Shown piece by piece: positions 27,079 through 36,263 of a stretch of 64,000 nucleotides of DNA; position 1 is the stretch's first letter, and every line of letters starts with the position of its first letter. The notes beneath the pieces were generated by a model. That model had not been told where the DNA came from. It saw only the letters and a list, made by a program, of their open reading frames with translations, and searched no databases. Origin of the DNA: Lewinella sp. W8 (lineage in GTDB: Bacteria > Bacteroidota > Bacteroidia > Chitinophagales > Saprospiraceae); contig NZ_SNAQ03000024.1 of the NCBI RefSeq assembly GCF_004375085.3, forward strand, positions 1 to 64,000. Reading direction: 5' to 3'. Position numbers and translations under genes: made by a program.

Positions 27079-28332
27079 CTAGGCCTTTACGGCCCCGGAC
27101 AACTGCGGAAGTTCCACCTGAGGCCCCAGCAAATCCTCCATGGTTTCGCGTCGGCGAATCAGGTGGGCCTGACCGTCCATGACCAGTACCTCGGCGGGAC
27201 GGAAGCGGGAATTGTAGTTACTGGCCATCATGAAGCTGTAGGCGCCGGCGTTGGACATCGCCAGGATATCGCCCTCCCGGACCTCCGACAACTTGCGGTT
27301 GATGCCGAAGGTATCCGTCTCGCAGATGTAGCCCACCACGGTGTAAATCCGTGGTTTGCCCGCCGGATTACTGATGTTCGTGATGTGGTGATAGGCGTCG
27401 TAGAACATGGGACGAATCAGGTGGTTCAGTCCGCTGTCTACCCCGGCAAATACCGTAGCCGGAGTAGTTTTCACCACGTTGGTGCGCACCAGGAACGTGC
27501 CGGCTTCACTGACGAGAAATTTGCCCGGTTCGAACATCAGTTCCAGCTCCCGGCCGTAGTCCGCGCAGAAGGCATTGAAGCGATCTCCGAGGCGACTGCC
27601 GAGGTCTTCAATGTTGGTGGAAATCCCCCCGTCTTTGTAGGGCACCTTGAAGCCGGACCCAAAATCGAGGTAATCCAGATCGGGAAAATCTTCGGCGGCC
27701 CGGAGCAGGATTTCCACGGCCTGCAGGAACACCTCGGCGTCGAGAATATCCGATCCGGTGTGCATGTGCAGACCTTCCACGGTGAGGCCGAGGGCCTCGA
27801 CCACCTTCAGAATATGGGGAACCTGGTGGATGCTGATGCCGAATTTGGAGTCGATGTGCCCCACGCTGATCTTGCTGTTACCGCCCGCCATGATGTGCGG
27901 GTTGATGCGGATGCAGACCGGCACCGATGGGTGCAGCGCCCCGAATTGTTCGAGGATGGAGATGTTGTCGATGTTGATGCGCACGCCCTTCTCCACGGCT
28001 TCGTTCACCTCCTCCATGCTCACGCAATTGGGGGTGTAGAGGATGTCGTGCGGATCAAAACCGGCCCGGAGGCCCAGCTCTACTTCCTGGATGGACACCG
28101 TGTCCAGTCCACTTCCCCAGGAGCGAAACAGCCGCAGGACGTTGACGTTCGTCAGGGCCTTGCAGGCGTAGTTGATCCGCAGGCGTTTGACCTTACCGAA
28201 GGCCTTTTCCATCCGTTTGTACTGGCGCTTCATCGTCGCGGCGTCGTAAACGTATACGGGAGCACCGTAGTGCTCAACCATGGAGAGGGCATCAACGCCA
28301 CCAATCTGGTAGCGTCCTTCGTTAAGGTTCAT
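27079..28332 (-). CDS. lysA: Diaminopimelate decarboxylase
   Basis: 417 residues, fold III PLP decarboxylase. The PLP lysine is K58 in YACKALTN, the glycine-rich phosphate loop is DFGSGFKVPY, and the active-site Cys of the partner subunit is in GYICETDTF. It converts meso-diaminopimelate to lysine, the last step of lysine synthesis. A dispersed element copy (28419-28440, reading CTTTGCACCCGCC) lies about 87 nt upstream in the same orientation. The ATG 28332 start is supported by the family N-terminus. Confidence 0.95.
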   Translation of the reverse strand: MNLNEGRYQIGGVDALSMVEHYGAPVYVYDAATMKRQYKRMEKAFGKVKRLRINYACKALTNVNVLRLFRSWGSGLDTVSIQEVELGLRAGFDPHDILYTPNCVSMEEVNEAVEKGVRINIDNISILEQFGALHPSVPVCIRINPHIMAGGNSKISVGHIDSKFGISIHQVPHILKVVEALGLTVEGLHMHTGSDILDAEVFLQAVEILLRAAEDFPDLDYLDFGSGFKVPYKDGGISTNIEDLGSRLGDRFNAFCADYGRELELMFEPGKFLVSEAGTFLVRTNVVKTTPATVFAGVDSGLNHLIRPMFYDAYHHITNISNPAGKPRIYTVVGYICETDTFGINRKLSEVREGDILAMSNAGAYSFMMASNYNSRFRPAEVLVMDGQAHLIRRRETMEDLLGPQVELPQLSGAVKA

Positions 28333-28657
28333 AATTTATTTATTGAGGATAAAGAAGTTGTTGTCGCATGATGCTGGTTTTACCCGGTGTCCATCGCATG
28401 AATCCGTGATTATCCGATGGGCCCGGCGGGCGGGTGCAAAGTAAATTGATAAGGAGCAAAGAAAGTTTAGGAGGTAGTGGGTAGTGGGTAGTAAGGTGGT
28501 GGATAAGAAGTTAGTCAGGCGTATTTATCCCTTACGTCCTTAGCGGTCGTCCGACAAATTCTTTATTGCTGACGAAGTCAATATAAAGTTTGTCTGACGA
28601 ATTGCGGGACTTTCCGGTGATATCCAGTGGGTAGTATGTAGTGGATAGTGGGAGGAT
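28333..28657. repeat. Repeat-rich spacer upstream of lysA
   Basis: This 325-bp gap has no gene. It holds the dispersed element (28419-28440), a GGTAGTGGGTAGTGGGTAG tandem (28471-28502), an imperfect inverted repeat (28548-28566 CGTCCGACAAATTCTTTAT against 28581-28599), and a second GTAGTGGGTAG-like run (28626-28656) just after the stop codon of the MORN-repeat gene. The G-rich strand could fold into two-layer G-quadruplexes, which is inference. Confidence 0.65.
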
Positions 28658-29269
28658 TTACTTTGATCGGTTCCATTCCAGCATTATCTGCCGCCCGTTT
28701 CGGGGGGTGGCGGTAGTCCGGTACGTCCAGGTGCCCACGGGCATTCCGCTCTTCAGCGATCCGCTCAGGCGGGTGAATTCGGGGAGGGCGGCAAATTGCC
28801 ACGCCCACGCTCCTTCGGCGGGGGTTCCGTCTTCCGCAAAAAATTGCCAGTTACCCACCATTTTGCCCGTAGCATACTGTCCCTCCATGGCGAGTTGGCC
28901 GTTGGGATGGTAGAAGGTAGCGGGACCGTCTTCGAGATTATCCACGAAATTGAGCTTCTCCGCTAGTTGACCGTTTTCGTACCAGATGCGGTAGGTTCCC
29001 TGTAGCTGGTCGTCGATGATGGTCGCCGCGAAAAAGGGCTCTCCGTTAGCGTGAAACCATTTCCATTGCTCGTCCCGCTCCTCATTGTACCGCACCGTCA
29101 TCCAGGGGGTGCCGTTGGCGTGGTAGATGTTTTCGGCGACCTTTTCTCCCGCCAGGAAGATTTTCTCCCAGCGCTGCTGGGTATTGGGGTAATTGGTCAG
29201 GAGGGTATCCTGGGCGTTGGCCGCGAAGCCGCAGAACAGGAGAATGAGGAGGAGGTGAAAAGGACGCAT
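28658..29269 (-). CDS. Exported MORN-repeat (YwqK-like) protein
   Basis: 203 residues with a signal peptide (PFHLLLILLFCGFAANAQ). Four or five MORN_2-type repeats follow (WKWFHANGEPFF, YRIWYENGQLAEKL, ATFYHPNGQLAMEG, WQFFAEDGTPAEG). Such proteins are often labelled YwqK-family antitoxin, but in Bacteroidota the exported forms are common and have no known toxin partner; none is adjacent here. Role unknown. Confidence 0.75.
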   Translation of the reverse strand: MRPFHLLLILLFCGFAANAQDTLLTNYPNTQQRWEKIFLAGEKVAENIYHANGTPWMTVRYNEERDEQWKWFHANGEPFFAATIIDDQLQGTYRIWYENGQLAEKLNFVDNLEDGPATFYHPNGQLAMEGQYATGKMVGNWQFFAEDGTPAEGAWAWQFAALPEFTRLSGSLKSGMPVGTWTYRTTATPRNGRQIMLEWNRSK

Positions 29270-29334
29270 GGAGGGGAAAAGGATACGGGCTTGGATTGGC
29301 AGTTATAATCGTCTCCTGGTGAAAGTGTTCATGA

Positions 29335-29505
29335 AAGTTCTCTGTGAGGGGAAGGACACTCAGTGAAATGGATGAGGCGCGGCAGCAATACATTGCCAGC
29401 CTGAGGAACTTCTGGCTGGGGAATTATGAACTCCGCCGACTAACCCTGTATGATTTCGTCCGTGGGGTTCCGCTGATCATTGATACCCAGCGTCCCCGGG
29501 GCTAA
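29335..29505 (+). pseudogene. Remnant of a TolC-family efflux protein C-terminus
   Basis: A 56-codon open stretch bounded by stops encodes DEARQQYIASLRNFWLGNYE followed by LRRLTLYDFVRG, which is the typical end of Bacteroidota TolC/CusC-type outer-membrane efflux proteins. The rest of the gene (about 400 codons) is absent upstream, where the MORN gene lies on the other strand. I read this as a decayed leftover of a deleted efflux operon. The remainder of the 29270-29665 gap shows no gene. Confidence 0.5.
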
Positions 29506-29665
29506 ATGTTCCGGATGTGGGGTGATATAAATTTCGGGCTTGATCTATGCATCAAGTAGTGTTCGGACGCCATTTTACTCGGCTACGCCTTCACAAAACA
29601 GGCTTCCGACCACGGTTCAACCCTGAACAGTCGATTCTTATCACGCTACGCCGCATGAATCAGGG

Positions 29666-30436
29666 TCAGGACTGCATTTTCTTGATCATGTTCAGTCCCA
29701 CCCGTTTCGGGATAAAGGGAATGGCACCTTTGATCATTACTTTGAGTCCGGTCTCCGTAATGACCTCCAGCTTACCGGCTTCCATGGCCTCGTAGCCCCG
29801 TTCGGCCGTGTAGCGGGGTGACCTGGCGTTCTCGAACATATCCGTATCGTCCATGTCCGCTACTTCTCCGAATTCCGTTTTTACGGCTCCGGGGCACAGG
29901 GCCGTTACCGTCACACCGGAATTCTCCACTTCGGAGGCGACGGCCTGGCTGAAGGAATTGACGTAGGCCTTGGTGGCAAAGTAAACTGCCTGCAGGGGAC
30001 CGGGCATGAAGCCCGCCGTACTGGAAGTATTCAGAATTTTACCCCTACCCCGCTGCACCATGCCGGGCAGGAAACGGTGAGTCAGTTCGGTCAGCGCCGT
30101 GACGTTGAGGTCGATCATGCCGTTGAGCATCCCCCAGTCCTGTTCGTGGAACAGCCCGCGACCACCAAAGCCAGCATTATTGAAGAGGTAATCCACGGTG
30201 ATGTTGGCCCCTTCCAGTTCCTGAAAAATTTCTTTGGCTGCCGCAGGTGCCGTGAGGTCCTTCGCGATCACTTTTACGGTGACGCCGTGTTTACCCTCCA
30301 GTTCTTCCTTTAGTTCCTGCAGTTCTTCTTTCCGCCGAGCCACGATGACCAGATCACGCTTCCGTTCCGCGTGAATCCGGGCGAGTTCTTTGCCGATACC
30401 GGAACTGGCTCCGGTGATTAATCCTACGTATTGCAT
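29666..30436 (-). CDS. Short-chain dehydrogenase/reductase
   Basis: 256 residues from ATG 30436; a GTG at 30454 is less likely. Classical SDR features are TGASSGIG (cofactor loop, residues about 8-15), NNAGFGG, the catalytic Ser in NTSSTAG, and YFATK with the catalytic Tyr and Lys. The arginine pair after the second strand (VARRKEEL) suggests NADP(H). It resembles the DltE/YqjQ-like subgroup; the substrate is unknown. It lies in the accessory block, about 120 bp from its nearest neighbour. Confidence 0.88.
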   Translation of the reverse strand: MQYVGLITGASSGIGKELARIHAERKRDLVIVARRKEELQELKEELEGKHGVTVKVIAKDLTAPAAAKEIFQELEGANITVDYLFNNAGFGGRGLFHEQDWGMLNGMIDLNVTALTELTHRFLPGMVQRGRGKILNTSSTAGFMPGPLQAVYFATKAYVNSFSQAVASEVENSGVTVTALCPGAVKTEFGEVADMDDTDMFENARSPRYTAERGYEAMEAGKLEVITETGLKVMIKGAIPFIPKRVGLNMIKKMQS

Positions 30437-30555
30437 AAATGAATTTTTATTCACCCAACGTAACGGACGCCCGGCCCGTTCGTTTTTCGGCCATAAATGT
30501 TTGGAGGTGCCACGACCGGGATCATCCCCAGTACGGGCGATCCATCACCAACCCA

Positions 30556-31557
30556 TTACTCCGTCCAGGGCTGAATGATTTCGCGGATGGTGGCCCAGCC
30601 CGTTGGGCTGTCCGGGTACCGAACGTAAGTCACCTGGGTACGCCCCCGGAATAAGAAGGATTCGCCACCTTCCTTTGGCGTTCCCCGTATTGCGAATTTG
30701 GTCTGCTCAATGGCCAGATCGCCCCGGATCAGTATGCTTTCCACGTCGTTCTCGACAAACTCAAGGGAAAAACTTTTCAGGGTACCCGCCAAGCCCTGCA
30801 TCACTGCTTCTCGGCCAGATTTAACATCGGAGTAGCCCAGGGCTTTCTCCACTTCGGGGTGATGCAGGCTTCTTATCTTTTCCAAGTCTCCCGCCCGGAA
30901 AGCAGCGCGAATGGTTGCGCCGTGTTCCAGTATTTCCCGCTTGATGGCTATTTCATCCGGATGATGTCTGGCAGGCTTAAGCCGGACGAAGGTGCCCGAA
31001 TAAAATAGCCCGGTGGGTTGATTATCGTGGTCGTACTGCACGGAACTAAGAACGTACTCGTCCAGGTTCCTCCAGGTATAGGAATACCTTCGGTAGGTTC
31101 CCTCTGCTTCATCCTCAAAGGTCACCTTCAGGAGGAGGTCCCCCATGTCGCTGATCATGCCGATTCCGGTGCCTACCCGATTGCTTCCGAAGCTGGAGGA
31201 ATGGAAAACAGCCCCAGTCTTAGGACTGTAAGTCCAGAAAATGTGTCCGTTGGGTTCCGGGCCGTCGATAATGGACAATAAGGTATGGTCCGTATTTATT
31301 TCCCGGCTAATCGTATGGTGGCCCGGAATCTTGATGGTTTCGGTGCCGAAGCCCCAATTCTGGGTCCACTCGTCGTCCTTGAGTGTCCACTCACCAATGA
31401 ATTTGACGAAGGGATTTAAGGAGTTGACGTAGTCTCCATCTTCCAGGGCCTCCTTGGAGGCCCTTCCGTTTAGCTCATAAGTGATGGACGTCTCCTGTGC
31501 ATAGGTAAAAGTCGCAAATGCCGAAAGTTGAAGAAAGAGGAGGAGATAGCGCATCAT
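30556..31557 (-). CDS. Exported protein with SnoaL-like C-terminal domain
   Basis: 333 residues with a signal peptide (YLLLFLQLSAFATFTYAQ). The first half (about 30-200) is beta-rich and resembles DUF1579-type lipocalin-like domains (VKFIGEWTLKDDEW). The second half (about 205-325) is a SnoaL/DUF4440-like cone fold (AIRAAFRAGDLEKIRSLHHP, KSGREAVMQGL). These folds bind or turn over small molecules; the function here is unknown. Two adjacent ATGs, 31557 and 31554, can serve as start. Confidence 0.7.
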   Translation of the reverse strand: MMRYLLLFLQLSAFATFTYAQETSITYELNGRASKEALEDGDYVNSLNPFVKFIGEWTLKDDEWTQNWGFGTETIKIPGHHTISREINTDHTLLSIIDGPEPNGHIFWTYSPKTGAVFHSSSFGSNRVGTGIGMISDMGDLLLKVTFEDEAEGTYRRYSYTWRNLDEYVLSSVQYDHDNQPTGLFYSGTFVRLKPARHHPDEIAIKREILEHGATIRAAFRAGDLEKIRSLHHPEVEKALGYSDVKSGREAVMQGLAGTLKSFSLEFVENDVESILIRGDLAIEQTKFAIRGTPKEGGESFLFRGRTQVTYVRYPDSPTGWATIREIIQPWTE

Positions 31558-31621
31558 TGGGAGTTGGAACGTCTTTTCAACGACCGGTTATGCCAATATG
31601 CTGTTTAGCATTCCCTAATCG

Positions 31622-32017
31622 CTATAAATGCTCCACCAACTGGATGTTATTCCCACACGTATCGTTGAAAACGGCGTACCTGACCGTCCCCATTTCCCTG
31701 GGGGGAATGCTAAATTCTACGCCCAGCTTTACCAGGCGGTCGTATTCCTGATCCAGGTCATCCACGTCGAACTGGGTCCACGGCATTCCGGCATCCATGA
31801 GGGCGTCCTGGAAGACTTTTGCGGGCTCAAAATGCAGGGGGGCGGGTTCTAACAAAATCTCGGGCCCCGACTGGGCATCCTTAGAGACCAGCGTCAGCCA
31901 TCGGTTTCCACCCCCCAGCGGCATGTCTACCTTCTTTAGAAAACCTAGCTTTTTGGTGTAAAACTGGAGGGCCTTTTCCTGGTCCCGTACGGGTATGCTG
32001 ATGATGGTGACTCTCAT
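31622..32017 (-). CDS. VOC family (glyoxalase-like) protein
   Basis: 131 residues forming the paired beta-alpha-beta-beta-beta units of the vicinal-oxygen-chelate fold (IISIPVRDQEKALQFYTKKL, and C-terminal FNDTCGNNIQLVEHL). Typical metal ligands are a Glu near the end (VEHL) and His/Gln at the N-terminal strand, the latter not clear here. It follows the AraC-type gene by 31 bp in the same direction; VOC plus short AraC regulator is a recurring Bacteroidota pair, so it is likely cotranscribed. Substrate unknown. Confidence 0.85.
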   Translation of the reverse strand: MRVTIISIPVRDQEKALQFYTKKLGFLKKVDMPLGGGNRWLTLVSKDAQSGPEILLEPAPLHFEPAKVFQDALMDAGMPWTQFDVDDLDQEYDRLVKLGVEFSIPPREMGTVRYAVFNDTCGNNIQLVEHL

Positions 32018-32048
32018 GAACTAGCGTTATTGTTTGATCACGGTAAGT

Positions 32049-32453
32049 TCATAAATCGAGGGAAGGATTGCTTCTTGAAAGTTGCTCTTTTTGATATTGA
32101 CCGGGTGTCTTTCCGGTTTTCCGTTTGAACAGGCTACTGAAGGATCCCGGACTCTCGAAGCCCACCGCAAAGCAAGTATCCGTCACCGTTTTCCCCGCCA
32201 GCAGGTTTTCTTTGGCCTTTTCAATCCGCACGTCAATGAGAAATTGTCGCGGCGTCACCCCGTGATACCGCTTGAAAAGCCGGAGGAGATGGTATTTGGA
32301 CACCAGGTGCACCTGCGCCAATTGGTCCAGATTGAGGGGTTCCCCGTAGTGCTCCCTCAGGTAATTTCTGGCGCGGATAATGGTGTCAATCTGGGCCTGG
32401 TTGGCGTAGATCGTCCCCCTGAGTTCTCTGAGTTTTTTCTCGTAGAAAGTCAT
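32049..32453 (-). CDS. Short AraC-family transcriptional regulator
   Basis: 134 residues consisting almost only of the two helix-turn-helix units of AraC (LNLDQLAQVHLVSKYHLLRL and VTDTCFAVGFESPGSFSSLF). It has no N-terminal effector domain, so activity may be set by amount or by a partner. The neighbour VOC gene 31 bp downstream is the probable target or partner. Confidence 0.9.
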   Translation of the reverse strand: MTFYEKKLRELRGTIYANQAQIDTIIRARNYLREHYGEPLNLDQLAQVHLVSKYHLLRLFKRYHGVTPRQFLIDVRIEKAKENLLAGKTVTDTCFAVGFESPGSFSSLFKRKTGKTPGQYQKEQLSRSNPSLDL

Positions 32454-32510
32454 GCTTGGGGGAGTTAAGGGAGATAAACCAATACACCGAGTATCAGTGA
32501 GCCAGCGAAC

Positions 32511-32855
32511 TTACAGTTCATCTAATCCGTAGCGGATGAACATGACTGCGGAAGTATCATCCGGTCGGGCGTATAAATATAGGGAGTCTCGAATGACCTC
32601 GTATTTCACAAATTCATCTCGGCCAAAATTATGAATGACTTTACGTGAGCCATCATCCCTTTGGACCCTGAATTGGTATTGACACGGCAGGGGAATGCTG
32701 TGATGTGATTTTTTGAGTAATTGAAACTTCCCCTCCACCCCAGGAATCAGTATATCATCCTCGACTATGTAATCGCAATGGGAGAGATTATCGTTGGGGC
32801 AACCAATGAAAGCCACCAACAGGCCCAGCAGTAACAATAAGCCAAGGTTTTTCAT
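32511..32855 (-). CDS. Small lipoprotein of unknown function
   Basis: 114 residues. A lipobox AFIGC at about residues 15-19 follows a run of leucines, so it should be anchored as a lipoprotein. The body is short, beta-like and has two more cysteines (HCDYIV, PCQYQF) that may form a disulfide. No family recognised. It starts 18 bp after the DinB-like gene ends, so both may be on one transcript. Confidence 0.65.
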   Translation of the reverse strand: MKNLGLLLLLGLLVAFIGCPNDNLSHCDYIVEDDILIPGVEGKFQLLKKSHHSIPLPCQYQFRVQRDDGSRKVIHNFGRDEFVKYEVIRDSLYLYARPDDTSAVMFIRYGLDEL

Positions 32856-32873
32856 CTGCGTATCTGCTTGGTA

Positions 32874-33377
32874 TTAATGAATGCCTTTTAGCTTCAGTAA
32901 CTTGATCACAATTCCCATCTGACCGAGGTGATAAAGGTCGTGGTGCAAAATACCGTTAAGGGCAAAGGATAAGGGAAAAGTACCCTTAAAATCCTGATCT
33001 TGGTAGGTTTCTTCCAGGAAGGCATCTTCTTTGCCCCGCAACGCTTTCAGTAGGTCGTGGTGACTTTTTTCATTTTCCTCCCGTAAGCGCTTCCACCCCA
33101 AATCCTTCAGAGCCTGATTGGTTGGCCAATCAGCAGCGTCCTCGGAGGTCAGCTCCCCGGTTCCGCGCTGTACTTTCAGCAGGGCATCTTTTTTCCAGGC
33201 CGTGAGGTGGGCCAGTAATTCCGCTACGCTGTGCAATTCAGGTAGTGGCCGGACAAAGGCTTCCTCCTCGGATATGGAATCAAGTTTTTGTTGAAAAGAA
33301 TCCCCCATCCATAGCTTGCCGTCCTGGATTTCTTGCAGTTGTTCGAGTAGGTGATGGATCAGGGGATTGCTCTTCAT
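32874..33377 (-). CDS. DinB-like four-helix protein
   Basis: 167 residues with the DinB/YfiT fold: conserved His in SVAELLAHLTAWKKD and in the C-terminal LNGILHHDLYHLGQMGIVIK, the three-histidine metal site of the family. Members are metal-dependent thiol transferases or damage-inducible proteins of mostly unknown task. It precedes the small lipoprotein gene on the same strand. The 213 bp upstream (33378-33590) contain no gene but one dispersed element copy at 33492-33513. Confidence 0.85.
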   Translation of the reverse strand: MKSNPLIHHLLEQLQEIQDGKLWMGDSFQQKLDSISEEEAFVRPLPELHSVAELLAHLTAWKKDALLKVQRGTGELTSEDAADWPTNQALKDLGWKRLREENEKSHHDLLKALRGKEDAFLEETYQDQDFKGTFPLSFALNGILHHDLYHLGQMGIVIKLLKLKGIH

Positions 33378-33590
33378 GGTGATGATGTTCGGTTATCCAA
33401 TCTACGAATACTACTTAGCCTACAAGTAAGCCTGTTTATCGTTTTACGACAGAAACTTTAACGGTACCACGCTGCTTCCCTACCCAAAGGCTCGGCACCT
33501 GCGTTCGCGCCGCATTTAATAGAAGATTACTTACTGGAATATGATTTGGAATGTTTCCCGTCGATTGATCACGCTTCCCTTGGAGTACAT

Positions 33591-34022
33591 TTACAGTAGG
33601 GACCGGTAGACCTGTTCCACAATTTCCGCATCCTCGTTCGGATCCTCTTCCCCATAGAAATTACTCCATTCTTCTCCCATTCTGGTAATGTCGGTATGCC
33701 CGTCCATCCCCCAGAAAACCTGCTTACGGATGTGAGGACGGGGCAGGTTTTTCAGCAGGAAAGTAAACCTACCGTAGTCCTGCATGAAAACCTCCCCCGT
33801 GGTCGGGTTCAATAAGGTGGCGGTGTAACCAACAAACCATTTAGCTTCCGCGGGCACGTCCCGACCGTAGTAATCAAAGAGCTTGTCGTGTCCTTCCGTG
33901 TAACATTGAGTCATCCTTCTGATGCCCACGGTCGCCTGATCCTGCTTTTGAAATTTCCAAAAGCCAAGATTCTTGATGTTTGTCCTTACCAGGCTGGCGA
34001 CCACGTTTTCATCCATGAGCAT
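33591..34022 (-). CDS. Conserved-looking hypothetical protein
   Basis: 143 residues, soluble, no signal peptide. It has a mixed alpha/beta composition with aromatic-rich strands (YGRFTFLLKNLPRPHIRKQV). I do not recognise a family; a SnoaL-like or nuclear-transport-factor-2-like fold is possible but not shown. Two ATGs (34022 and 34016) are available. The 141 bp to the next gene upstream show nothing. Confidence 0.5.
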   Translation of the reverse strand: MLMDENVVASLVRTNIKNLGFWKFQKQDQATVGIRRMTQCYTEGHDKLFDYYGRDVPAEAKWFVGYTATLLNPTTGEVFMQDYGRFTFLLKNLPRPHIRKQVFWGMDGHTDITRMGEEWSNFYGEEDPNEDAEIVEQVYRSLL

Positions 34023-34163
34023 TTCATTGTTCTTTTGCTAAGGCATCCTGGTCCTCATCCAGCATTGTTTTTTCCCGGACAAACTGATCCAGACGGCTAC
34101 GGTGGCCACCCATCGCTAACAATCCTTAGGGCAGAGGAAATCATGGACCAAGTTGCTACCCGG

Positions 34164-34670
34164 TTAGCTCGCCTCCGCTGTTCCGGCAAAATACTGCTTA
34201 TGAAACTCAATCATCCCCCAGGTCAGGAAGGATATGGAAAGTAGTGCAATGACCGCACGGATGGCGTCCAGGGTTTTGAATCTGGCCAGCAAGGCCTCAA
34301 TCTCTGCCATGGGCCGGGTAGCAATGTTGTCCGCCCCCAATTCGTAAAGAATTGGATAGATGATCGTTCCGGTGCCGAAGCCGATGAGAAAAAAGGTGAG
34401 GAAGTGGCCGAACAGGATGTTACGTGCCTTTTTGTACTTCCAGATCACGACGATGGTAATGATAAAAACCGGGATGTTGATCTTTCCGAAAAGCTGAAAG
34501 AAGGTTCCGGGATCTGCCTTGGCGTAGAAGTTGTTGGTGGTCACCAATGAATCCGGCAGGTTATGGTCCCAATTAGGGTATTGGGTGATGATGGTAAAGA
34601 GCATTCCACCAAAGAACAGGAAGGCAAGAATGCCATAAATCCAAACGAATGCGAGGGCTGATTTCTTCAT
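34164..34670 (-). CDS. Four-helix membrane protein, DUF1772-like
   Basis: 168 residues with four transmembrane segments (about residues 8-27, 58-78, 84-108, 135-155). Spacing and the pattern resemble DUF1772/anthrone-oxygenase-like membrane proteins, but the match is weak. The AraC-type regulator gene lies 126 bp upstream on the same strand and could control it. Function unknown. Confidence 0.65.
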   Translation of the reverse strand: MKKSALAFVWIYGILAFLFFGGMLFTIITQYPNWDHNLPDSLVTTNNFYAKADPGTFFQLFGKINIPVFIITIVVIWKYKKARNILFGHFLTFFLIGFGTGTIIYPILYELGADNIATRPMAEIEALLARFKTLDAIRAVIALLSISFLTWGMIEFHKQYFAGTAEAS

Positions 34671-34796
34671 AGTTCAGGTATTTAATCGTCTCTTCGGGAC
34701 AGGCCCAAAACGCCTGTCCTTGTCCCAGAGAACAAAGGGTGTAACACCAAAACTATGCAGTGGGCAAAAGCCTAAAATTGTACGAATCGGACATTC

Positions 34797-35621
34797 TCAA
34801 GGAAAAATATGCCCCGCCTGCCGCTGTTTGGAGGCATTCCGGTACTGTTTGGGGGTAAGTCCCGTGTAAAACTTGAACTGACGGATGAAGTGAGATTGAT
34901 CGTAATAGCCCGACTCCAGACCAATCTCCGTGAGCGACTTACCGGATTGGTGCAATCGGTCGAGTGCCTCCAAATATTTTTGGTATCCGAAAAAGGATTC
35001 GGTACTCATTCCAAACCATTCATTAGAAAATCTGCTCAACTGCCGCCTCGATAATCCTACCCTCGCACACTGTGCCCTCACGGTATTCGCCAACTGCGGA
35101 TTCCGCGCCAACTTCATCAGGCATTGTGCCCGGGATAAAGCATAATTCTCTACTCCACAAGAAAGGCTACGCTGAAACCAATCAAGAATAAAGGCTACCT
35201 GATCGCTAAAGGAAGAGGCGACGTAAAGCTTTTCAGCCAACTCCAAAAGTTCCGGATATACCTCCGTAGCGGAGACCACACAATCATTGAAATCACGCAC
35301 GGGTACGTTCAGCAGGCTCCTGAGACCAATGCTACTCAATTGAATCCCGATGAATTCGTGCCCGCCATGCTTAATCAGATGAAGTGGTTTAGTATTGATT
35401 CCGTTGATGAACACCGTTGGTAATTCAAGATCCTGATTAAAGGATGGATTGAGGTAACGTACCCGGGTGGAGTAATTAAAAATGATTTCGACGTTCCCCT
35501 TGGGAAGAATGGTTTCTTTTTCCTTCAACGGGGCATACTCGCGCACTCGCCAGATGCACTTGATGAGACCCGCGCCCGCTCCAGGAGGGGGTTGGTAAGC
35601 CTGATACTGGTTTTCCATCAT
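34797..35621 (-). CDS. AraC-family transcriptional regulator
   Basis: 274 residues: an N-terminal sensor-type domain (about 1-150, ILPKGNVEIIFNY, HEFIGIQLSSIG) of the DUF6597 type often seen before AraC domains, then the AraC double helix-turn-helix (LSRRQLSRFSNEWFGMSTES, LTEIGLESGYYDQSHFIRQF). It probably responds to a small ligand and may regulate the membrane protein gene downstream. Ligand unknown. Confidence 0.88.
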   Translation of the reverse strand: MMENQYQAYQPPPGAGAGLIKCIWRVREYAPLKEKETILPKGNVEIIFNYSTRVRYLNPSFNQDLELPTVFINGINTKPLHLIKHGGHEFIGIQLSSIGLRSLLNVPVRDFNDCVVSATEVYPELLELAEKLYVASSFSDQVAFILDWFQRSLSCGVENYALSRAQCLMKLARNPQLANTVRAQCARVGLSRRQLSRFSNEWFGMSTESFFGYQKYLEALDRLHQSGKSLTEIGLESGYYDQSHFIRQFKFYTGLTPKQYRNASKQRQAGHIFP

Positions 35622-35719
35622 TACCTTCGGTTCATCATAATACCGGTCACTTGAAGGTAGGCAATATGGTGGTTTTCAGCAATTTAATGGTAGAACTTAG
35701 CCTTCGCTACTGACCTGAA

Positions 35720-36211
35720 TTACTGCGTATTGACGAAGGTATCTTCAAACGTTTTCACCCACTCCCCGTCAACCAGGCGTTCTCCATACTCCCGAAAGCC
35801 TCCTCCGGGCGTGCTGCCGAAGAAAAACCTGGTTTTGTCATCTCTCCAGACCACGAGCTGGCCGTCCCTGAATTCTGCGGGATATATTGCAGCTCCATCT
35901 TTGGAAAAACGGTGATAATTGAATCGCTGGTCCTTTTCGTCGTAGGTGACGATGGTATGGAGCTGTAAGAATTCCGTGTTCAACTCAATCACGAGAATAT
36001 TTTTGTCCAGATCGTAGGCAATCTTCTCGTAGGCTGCGCCCGCCCTGGACACTACTCCATTGTCAAAAATCTTCGATGTGCCTACCCATTCTCCAACGAG
36101 GAAGCTCAGTTGTTCCATTTTTTCCTGCTGCACGCTTTGGGCGTGCAGCGTGCATTCCGGCAAGAATAGCAGTAGCATTAGAAAGCATTGCAGGACTATT
36201 AATTTTTTCAC
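35720..36211 (-). CDS. Exported DUF1579/lipocalin-like protein
   Basis: 163 residues with a signal peptide (LIVLQCFLMLLLFLPECTLHAQ). The mature part starts LSFLVGEWVGTSKIFDNG, a pattern of the DUF1579/nitrobindin-like beta-barrel group. The role is unknown. It is followed 53 bp away by a small membrane-protein gene upstream on the same strand. Confidence 0.65.
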   Translation of the reverse strand: MKKLIVLQCFLMLLLFLPECTLHAQSVQQEKMEQLSFLVGEWVGTSKIFDNGVVSRAGAAYEKIAYDLDKNILVIELNTEFLQLHTIVTYDEKDQRFNYHRFSKDGAAIYPAEFRDGQLVVWRDDKTRFFFGSTPGGGFREYGERLVDGEWVKTFEDTFVNTQ

Positions 36212-36263
36212 ATCATGGTATTTTGGGTGCGATGAATTGACGGAAATGATTAAGAGGACATTA

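Noticed and set aside
27163..28371. 402-codon frame antisense to lysA
   Set aside because: lysA is certain and the antisense product has no recognisable domain.
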